Shown in pieces: positions 47,550-55,174 of a stretch of 55,174 nt of DNA. Below the pieces are notes generated by a model. The model worked only from the letters and a program-made list of their open reading frames with translations, did no database searches and was not told the origin of the DNA. A program made the position numbers and the translations under genes. The stretch's first letter is position 1. Each line of letters begins with the position of its first letter. The stretch lies in NCBI RefSeq assembly GCF_000003605.2, contig NW_003141308.1:198594-253767 (forward strand), in the 5' to 3' direction. This DNA is from Saccoglossus kowalevskii. Lineage: Eukaryota > Hemichordata > Enteropneusta > Harrimaniidae.

Positions 47550-50500
47550 ATTCACCAACGATTCATCGGCACCAACTACCCGCCATTCACTGGCACCAGC
47601 CGACCGCCGTTCACTTGCACCTACATCCGCAATTCATTAGTACCAACATCCGCCATTTATTGGTACCAACATCCACCATTCATTGGCACCAACATCCGCC
47701 ATTCATTGGTACCAACATCCGCCATTCATTGGTACCAACATCCGCCATTCATTAGTACCAACATCCGCCATTCACTGGTACCAACACCCACCATTCATTG
47801 GCACCAACATCCGCCATTCATTGGTACCAACATCCGCCATTCACTGGTACCAACATCCTCCATTCATTGGCACCAACATCCGCCATTCATTGGTACCAAC
47901 ATCCGCCATTCATTGGTACCAACATCCTCCATTCATTGGTACCAACACCCGCCATTCATTGGCACTAGATGACCGCCATTCATTGATACCAACATCCGCC
48001 ATTCATTGGTACCAACATCCGCCATTCATTAGCATTAGACAACCACCATTCATTGGTACCAACATCCGCCATTCATGAGCATTAGACAACCACCATTCAT
48101 TGACACCAACATCCGCCATTCATTGGTACCAACATCCGCCATTCACTGGTACCAACATCCTCCATTCATTGGCACCAACATCCGCCATTCATTGGTACCA
48201 ACATCCGCCATTCATTGGTACCAACATCCGCCATTCATTGGTACCAACATCCGCCATTCATTGGTACCAACATCCGCCATTCATTAGTACCAACATCCGC
48301 CATTCACTGGTACCAACACCCACCATTCATTGGCACCAACATCCGCCATTCATTGGTACCAACATCCGCCATTCACTGGTACCAACATCCTCCATTCATT
48401 GGTACCAACATCCGCCATTCATTAGTACCAACATCCGCCATTCACTGGTACCAACACCCACCATTCATTGGCACCAACATCCGCCATTCATTGGTACCAA
48501 CATCCGCCATTCACTGGTACCAACATCCTCCATTCATTGGCACCAACATCCGCCATTCATTGGTACCAACATCCGCCATTCATTGGTACCAACATCCTCC
48601 ATTCATTGGTACCAACACCCGCCATTCATTGGCACTAGATGACCGCCATTCATTGATACCAACATCCGCCATTCATTGGTACCAACATCCGCCATTCATT
48701 AGCATTAGACAACCACCATTCATTGGTACCAACATCCGCCATTCATGAGCATTAGACAACCACCATTCATTGACACCAACATCCGCCATTCATTGGTACC
48801 AACATCCGCCATTCACTGGTACCAACATCCTCCATTCATTGGCACCAACATCCGCCATTCATTGGTACCAACATCCGCCATTCATTGGTACCAACATCCT
48901 CCATTCATTGGTACCAACATCCGCCATTCATTGGCACTAGATGACCGCCATTCATTGATACCAACATCCGCCATTCATTGGTACCAACATCCGCCATTCA
49001 TTAGCATTAGACAACCACCATTCATTGACACCAACATCTGCCATTCATTGGTACCAACATCCGCCATTCATTAGCATTAGATAACCACCATTCATTGACC
49101 CCAGACGACCACCATTGATTGGCATCAACTTCCTTTCATTCATTTGCACTACCCGACCGCCATTATTGATATCAATCAGCTCACCATTCACTGACACTCA
49201 TAACCCAATATTCATTGGCACCAGGCTCCCACGTTTCACTGTCATCCATCAGTCGGCTCCATTCACTGGAACCAAAAACTTTCCATTCATTGGGATCTTC
49301 ACTGATACAAACCACCTACAGTTTGCTACATTGGCACCAGATGACCGCTATTCATTGACACCAACATCCGCCATTCATTGGTACCAACATCCGCCATTCA
49401 CTGGTACCAACATCCACCATTCATTGGTACCAACATCCACCATTCATTGGTACCAACATCCGCCATTCATTTACACCAAATTCACGCCATTCACTGGCAC
49501 CAATATCCGTCGGTCATTGGTATCACACATCCGCCATTCATTGGTATAACATCCGCCATTCATTGGCACCAACATCCGCCATTAATTGGTACCAACATCC
49601 ACCATTCATTGACTCCAACATCCGCCATTCATTGCACCATCTGACTACTATTCATTGTTACCAACATCCGTCACTGATTGACACCAGTCGACTATCATTC
49701 ATTGGCACAAGACGACCGCTATTCATTAGCATTAGACAACCACCATTCATTGATCCCAGACAAACACCATTCATTGACACCAACTTCCTTTCGTTCATTT
49801 GCACTACCCGACCGCCATTATTGATATCAATCACCAATCCTTCACTGACACCAACAGCTCACCATTCACTGACACTCATAACCCAATATTCATTGGCACC
49901 AGGCTCCCACGTTTCACTGTCATCCATCAGTCAGCTCCATTCACTGAACCAAAAACTTTCCATTCATTGGGATCTTCACTGATACAAACCACCTACAGTT
50001 TGCTACATTGGCACCAGATGACCGCCATTCATTGACACCAACATCCGCCATTCATTGGTACCAACATCCGCCATTCGCTGGTACCAACATCCACCATTCA
50101 TTGGTACCAACATCCGCCATTCATTGGTACCAACATCCGATATCATTTACACCAAATTCACGCTATTCACTGGCACCAATATAAGTCGTTCATTGGTACC
50201 ACACATCCGCCATTCATTGGTATAACATCCGCCATTCATTGGCACCAACATCCGCCATTCATTGGTACCAACATCCACCATTCATTGACTCCAACATCCG
50301 CCATTCATTTACACCAAATTCACGCCATTCACTGGCACCAATATCCGCCATTCATTGGTACCAACATCCACCATTCATTGACTCCAACATCCGCCATTCA
50401 TTTCACCATCTGACTACTATTCATTGTTACCAACATCCGTCACTGATTGACACCAGTCGACTATCATTCATTGGCACAAGACGACCGCCATTCATTAACA

Positions 50501-50790
50501 TTAGACAACCACCATTCATTGATCCCAGACAACCACCATTCATTGACACCAACTTCCTTTCGTTCATTTGCACTACCCGACCGCAATTATTGATATCAAT
50601 CACCAATCCTTCACTGACACCAACAGCTCACCATTCACTGACACTCATAATCCAATATTCATTGGCACCAGGCTCCCATGTTTCACTGTCATCCATCAAT
50701 CAGCTCCATTCACTGGAACCAAAAACTTTCCATTCATTGGGATCTTCACTGATACAAACCACCAACAGTTTGCTGACACTGGTCGTCCAC
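47550..50790. repeat. 23-bp minisatellite with higher-order structure
   Basis: The basic unit is GGTACCAACATCCGCCATTC + ATT (23 bp); 47640-49100 is nearly pure. Variants GGCACC, ATTAGTACC, GCACTAGATGACC and GCATTAGACAACC mark higher-order blocks: a block of about 480 bp starting at 47751 recurs at 48421 (offset 670). From 49110 the array is degenerate, and a 240-bp block (TCCTTTCATTCATTTGCACT ... TTGGGATCTTCACTGATAC) recurs at 49131, 49786 and 50555. Since 23 is not a multiple of 3, three units are read as one 23-residue repeat in any frame; these ORFs are not convincing genes. Confidence 0.95.
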
Positions 50791-51543
50791 CTCTCACTTG
50801 AACCAATCGTCCATAGAGGGGAATTGACAGACGCTGTTGATGGGCATACCTTGGTCCTCTGCGGGATAGAGTCCGTAGGGTAAATACATTTTATGCTCAA
50901 CCTTTTCTGCTGGATCAAGCGGTGTTTGAGACCGGAGCCAGCAGGGTTTGGAGTCAAATCTTGCGCCAGATAGGAGCCTTTGGTTCCTCCCCTGACCCCA
51001 ATAACACAAACTTTGTTGGTTTGATGGGACAGGCAAAGGGGGTGGCCGTGTTCATGGAATATTTTGACCAGTTAGTCGGAAACAATCCATGCACTGAAAG
51101 CTAAGTGGCGACCCTCAACCTTAGAGTTGTGGCTAGCCCACTGGAACAAATTGTTTTCTGTCGCCAGCACTCTGAAGTCTCAATGGCGGAACACACCAGC
51201 CTCCTAGACTAGCAGATACAACCATTGATTGAAAACCACACGGCTAAGCGGGATATCCTGCAGTGTCATCTGGCTCTTGTGGCAGGGGCTGCCTCTGTAT
51301 AGCGGAATGCGGTTTTGGCTGTTTTCACTGGGTGCACCACCACCTCAGTTACACAGGCTGGACCTCCCCCACCTTCTTTTTTTTGAGGATGGAAGGAGCA
51401 ATCTCAGTGCTTCGGGATCCCACTGACCAGTTGGTACAGGTGAGATCCGCGAGAAGCCGAGAAAACATAATGACCAATGTTGGCACCCACTGGCCAGAAG
51501 TAGCCAGGAAGCAAGCATCCTAGCTCTATCGGGGGAGAGAATA

Positions 51544-52365
51544 GTGGCGACGTCCCCCCTGGAAACATCAAGCACCATATTATTCTTCATGATCTGTTAC
51601 TACTGGTTAGCCTCTCTAGATTTGAACGATACTTACCCACACATACTGATACACCCAATGAGTCAGCAATTCTCCCAATTGTGCCAAGTAGTCGAGTGCG
51701 GGGTGCTCCCCTTCAGGTTTTGCATGGCTACATACATATTCACCAGAGTGTTGAGGAGTGCACCTATTGGACAAACAAGCCCAATGAAAAATATGGCCAC
51801 TGCATTAGATTCAGGACTGCCATATAAACCTGCTCAAACTGAAAAAAGAGCGCTTAGCACTACTTCACTTTCTACCCATAGTTCGAGAACACCGAGTCTT
51901 GCTTCGCATGGACAGCACTGCGGTGGTCTCTTACAAGGAGGAGGGGACCAGATCCCCATCATTGTCAGTCCTAGCAGAGCAAATTCTTCTTTGGACCTGG
52001 AATACAATGTGGAGCTAGTCACACACCACCTTCTAGGGGAGAGAAACAGCCAAGCAGACGCCCTCTCGTGGCGGCTTCATCTCCAGAAAGTAGAGTGGCG
52101 GATAACCTCAATGGGTAACCTCCAAACTGTTTCGGCTGTGGGACGGTCCAAGGTTAGACCTATTCACCACACCCAGAACGCCAGGCTCTCAACGTACACA
52201 ACACTCCTGCCGACTCCAAGAGCCTGGGCCAGGGACACCTTGTCGACCCCCGTGGACCCACATAGACGTGTACACCTTTTCCCCCTTCCCGCTATTTACC
52301 GGGTACTGGAGAAACTTCGACAGGAGCACATCTGCATCTGCCAAACAAGGTCTGGTTTGAAATGA
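51544..52365 (+). pseudogene. DIRS-type RT/RNase H remnant with frameshifts
   Basis: Frame 1 carries YWLASLDLNDTYPHILIHP and VLPFRFCMATYIFTRVL, equal to the RT palm motif around the first catalytic Asp and the LPFGL-AP-FTR segment; the YVDD box is not seen. A shift at about 51833 moves to LALLHFLPIVREHRVLLRMD and VVSYKEEGTRSPSL (RNase H with its Asp). A second shift near 52002 returns to HHLLGERNSQADALSWR, the typical RNase H end, then PRAWARDTLSTP and FPLPAIYRVLEKLRQE, the connector before the recombinase. At least two frameshifts and an internal loss between RT motifs mean it is not functional. Confidence 0.85.
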
Positions 52366-52782
52366 TAGTGAAATCACCAGGGGTGCTTCCGGACTTCCAG
52401 ATCTGCTGTTCCAACAGGATGACGCACTGCCTTTGAGCCCAGCGGTGTACCACTTGCATGCATCAAGGCTCTCAGTTGACTCACTCAGATTTTTTTTAAT
52501 AGGCTGCCAACATCCTAGCCAGGGCGAACAGGGATCCCACCAACGCAGCCTATGGCTCGAAATGATATGCGTGCACTGATTGGTGTAGTGGATGGGAGTT
52601 CCATGCCATCCCTTTGTTGGCCAGACAGCTGACTTTGCGTCCATTGTTTGATCAAAATGGACTTTAAGCGATTGTTGGCTATAGGTCATCATTGTGACCC
52701 ACCATTGGGATTCTCTGAGGACGAGGCTAGCTGGTTTCTTACCATTAGGAGACTGTTTACTGTTTAATCAGAGGTCTAGACC

Positions 52783-53238
52783 CGAATGAAGGACTTATTG
52801 GTTGTCTTGTCCACTCTAAGCAGACTGCCCTTTGAGCCTCTCTAATCAGCACCACTCAAACTTTTGACTTTTGACCTCCTAATCACCATCGCCTCAGCTA
52901 GGCGTCAGGCTGAACTACGGGCCCTGTCCTTCTCAGACAGGTGTGTTGCCTTTATTGACAATCAAGTTGTGATAAAGACACAAATCGGGTTTCTCGCCAG
53001 GAAGCAAATCACAGGACGCGATCATCAAACGATCGTCATTCCTGTAATGTCTGACAAGGAGACATCACCTGAATTTCTATTGAGGATAATGAGATGCAAC
53101 TGCTCCACAGACTGTCGCAGTCTCAGATGTCCATGCAGAAAGCACAACCTTGAATGTTCTGAAGTTTGTGGTCAATGTTGAGGATCTGGATGCACAACTG
53201 TAGTTCAGATATCTGATGAAGATAGTGATGACGATTAG
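52783..53238 (+). pseudogene. tyrosine-recombinase fragment fused in frame to a Cys-rich module
   Basis: DLLVVLSTLSRLPFEPL (a stop follows at about 52843) and TFDLLITIASARRQAELRAL match the recombinase core up to the first catalytic Arg (R-x-x-EL). The H-x-x-R and Tyr parts are missing. After MSDKETSPEFLLRIMRC the same frame enters a dense cysteine module, about ten Cys in 30 residues (CxC-x3-C-x4-CxC-x6-C-x3-C-x2-C), like the cysteine-rich tails found on many invertebrate transposon-derived proteins. A TGA at 53179-53181 sits where relatives usually have Arg (CGxC-R-GSGC); the frame then continues GSGCTTVVQISDEDSDDD to TAG at 53236-53238. Fusion seen in sequence; its origin is inferred. Confidence 0.75.
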
Positions 53239-53710
53239 CAATTACATTATTCAAACAATACACTTTTGGATAGAATTATAATTATTTAATACAGTTTATA
53301 AAGTTGAAAATTTACGTTTAAATGGTATATTATGTATACAGTATAGCTGATTTGTAGACCCAACCAAGGTGTTCCATTCCTCTAGTTTTTCTTTTAGATG
53401 TGACGGCCATATTGGATTCATGCCGATGAAGCATCTGTCTACCCAGGAAACCATTTGTTTACATCTTTTCTGTACTGTCCAATTCTGTTTAAAATTGTAT
53501 TCTAGCATCTTAAACTTATTATTATGCCACATAGAAGAGAAGCCAGAAGAGAAGTTACATTAAATAATTATATGTTCAAATAGTTATATTTCCAGGTTGT
53601 AAAAATGTGCAAAAGCGCCATTTTGAATATATGCAAATTAGGTATATTTCGGAAGACTAGATTTTTCTAGACTTTTAGTATGTCAATCTAGATACCGTTC
53701 CGAATAGTAC
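53239..53710. other. AT-rich spacer between retroelement and 72-bp array
   Basis: No gene recognised. It contains AATAAA-like and T-rich stretches and TTCCGAATAG (about 53698) just before the repeat array. Confidence 0.5.
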
Positions 53711-55174
53711 TGTGATGGTACACATCCCACAACATTCACTGGTACTGATATCCCACTACCAACTTGTCTTAATCTACCACTCTTCAATGGTACACATCCC
53801 ACAACATTCACTGGCACTGATATCTCAACACCCACTGGTATTAATCTACCACTCTTTAATGGTACACATGCCACAATATTTACTGGCACTAATATCCCAC
53901 TACCAACTTGTCTTAATCTACCACTCTTTAATGGTACACATCCCACAACATTTACTGGCACTGATGTTCCACTACCAACTTGTCTTAATCTACCACTCTT
54001 TAATGGTACACATCCCACAACATTCACTGGCACTGATATCCCACTACCCACTGGTATTAATCTACCATTCTTCAATGATACACATCACGCAACATTCACT
54101 GGCACTGATATCCAAACACCCACTGGTATTAATCTACCATTCTTCAATGATACACATCACGCAACATTCACTGGCACTGATATCCAAACACCCACTGGTA
54201 TTAATCTACCACCCTTTAATGGTACACATCACGCAACATTCACTGGCACTGATATCCCAACACCCACTGGTATTAATCTACCACCCTTCAATAGTACACA
54301 TCCCACAACATTCACTGGCACTGATATTCCAACACCCACTGGTATTAATCTACCACCCTTCAATAGTACACATCCCACAACATTCACTGGCACAGATATC
54401 CCAACACCACTGGTATTAATCTACCACCCTTCAATAGTACACATCCCACAACATTCACTGGCACTGATATCCCAACACCCACTGGTATTAATCTACCACC
54501 CTTCAATAGTACACATCCCAGAACATTCACTGGCACTGATATCCCACCACCCACTGGTACTAATCTACCACCCTTCAATGGTACACATCCCACAACATTC
54601 ACTGGCACGGATATCCCACTACCCACAGGTATTAATCTACCACTATTCAATGGTACACATCCCACAACATTTACTGGCACTGATGTCCCACTACCAACTT
54701 GTCTTAATCTACCACTCTTTAATGGTACACATCCCACAACATTCACTGGCACTGATATCCCACTACCCACTGGTATTAATCTACCATTCTTCAATGATAC
54801 ACATCACGCAACATTCACTGGCACTGATATCCAAACACCCACTGGTATTAATCTACCACCCTTTAATGGTACACATCACGCAGCATTCACTGGCACTAAT
54901 ATCCCAACACCCACTGGTATTAATCTACCACCCTTCAATAGTACACATCCCACAACATTCACTGGCACTGATATCCCAACACCCACTTGTATTAATCTAC
55001 CACCCTTCAATGGTACACATCCCACAACATTCACTGGCACGGATATCCCAACACCCACTGGTATTAATCTACCACCCTTCAATAGTACACATCCCAGAAC
55101 ATTCACTGGCACTGATATCCCACCACCCACTGGTATTAATCTACCACCCTTTAATGGTACACATCACGCAACAT
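53711..55174. repeat. 72-bp tandem repeat, about 20 copies, running off the window
   Basis: The unit starts AATGGTACACATCCCACAAC and ends CTACCACCCTTC (72 bp = 24 codons). Subtypes differ at fixed places (CCAACTTGTCTT versus CCCACTGGTATT; CATCCCACA versus CATCACGCA), and adjacent copies are often of the same subtype. On the plus strand the frame reading TGTDIPTPTGINLPPFNGTH + PTTF is free of stops from 53711 to a one-base deletion near 54411, and open again in the shifted frame to the window end. Copies with CATCACGCA put TGA into the otherwise open minus frame (VPVNVVGCVPLKGGR). Coding status is open. Confidence 0.92.

Larger units (their letters stand above)
50900..53238 (+). mobile_element. 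decayed DIRS-type tyrosine-recombinase retrotransposon
   Basis: In order on the plus strand: reverse transcriptase fragment, RNase H fragment, connector typical of DIRS-like elements, and the start of a tyrosine recombinase, spread over shifting frames. Such elements copy through RNA and insert with a recombinase rather than an integrase. Composition is clearly GC-richer than the flanks. The element begins directly after the 23-bp array; I could not define its terminal repeats. Confidence 0.85.

Noticed and set aside
47640-49100. CRISPR-like regular repeats
   Set aside because: Units are contiguous 23-mers without unique spacers, in an animal genome; this is a minisatellite.
47477-50883. Many long plus-strand ORFs with HWYQHPPFIGTN-type repeats
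   Set aside because: They arise because three 23-bp units lack stops in any frame; unit length is not a multiple of three, starts are arbitrary and frames switch.

Overview
This is a window of animal (metazoan) nuclear DNA, AT-rich, with long introns, spliced coding exons, many short transposon-derived repeats and two runs of N. The SLC6 transporter on the minus strand, a fragment resembling Mutator-like transposases of aquatic invertebrates, and a tyrosine-recombinase retrotransposon of DIRS type together suggest a non-vertebrate animal, probably marine. I cannot name the species from sequence alone.

Layout. (1) 1-7172: no recognised gene. It holds the likely 3' flank and UTR of the transporter, a truncated terminal-inverted-repeat element at the very start, a cluster of diverged direct repeats (1.56-2.17 kb) and a foldback at 2.76-2.87 kb. 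(2) 7173-24777, minus strand: one complete SLC6 neurotransmitter/osmolyte symporter gene in 13 coding exons. All twelve splice junctions are in phase and give 637 residues. Its closest look is to the creatine/taurine/GABA branch, and its introns carry several MITEs. Intron 1 is 11.4 kb and contains a 50-N gap. (3) 24.8-33.5 kb: upstream flank, with MITE copies and one duplicated segment seen with and without an insertion. (4) 33.7-34.3 kb: fragment of a Mutator-like transposase next to a 121-N gap. (5) 34.3-47.5 kb: mostly unassigned DNA, with a CRE-octamer tandem array (40.7-41.05 kb), one candidate small three-exon gene (41.8-42.34 kb, minus) and two weaker candidate exons. (6) 47.55-50.79 kb: a large 23-bp minisatellite with higher-order structure. 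(7) about 50.9-53.24 kb: a decayed DIRS-type retrotransposon whose recombinase fragment runs in frame into a cysteine-rich module. (8) 53.71-55.17 kb (window end): about 20 copies of a 72-bp repeat that is open for translation.

The only gene with a confident function is the SLC6 transporter, so there is no operon-like cooperation to describe. I found no clear new multi-gene system. The most unusual items are the Gln-to-Glu change in TM8 of the transporter, the cysteine-rich tail fused to the recombinase remnant, the array and dispersed excess of TGACGTCA, and the 72-bp repeat that could encode a Thr/Pro-rich 24-residue protein repeat.
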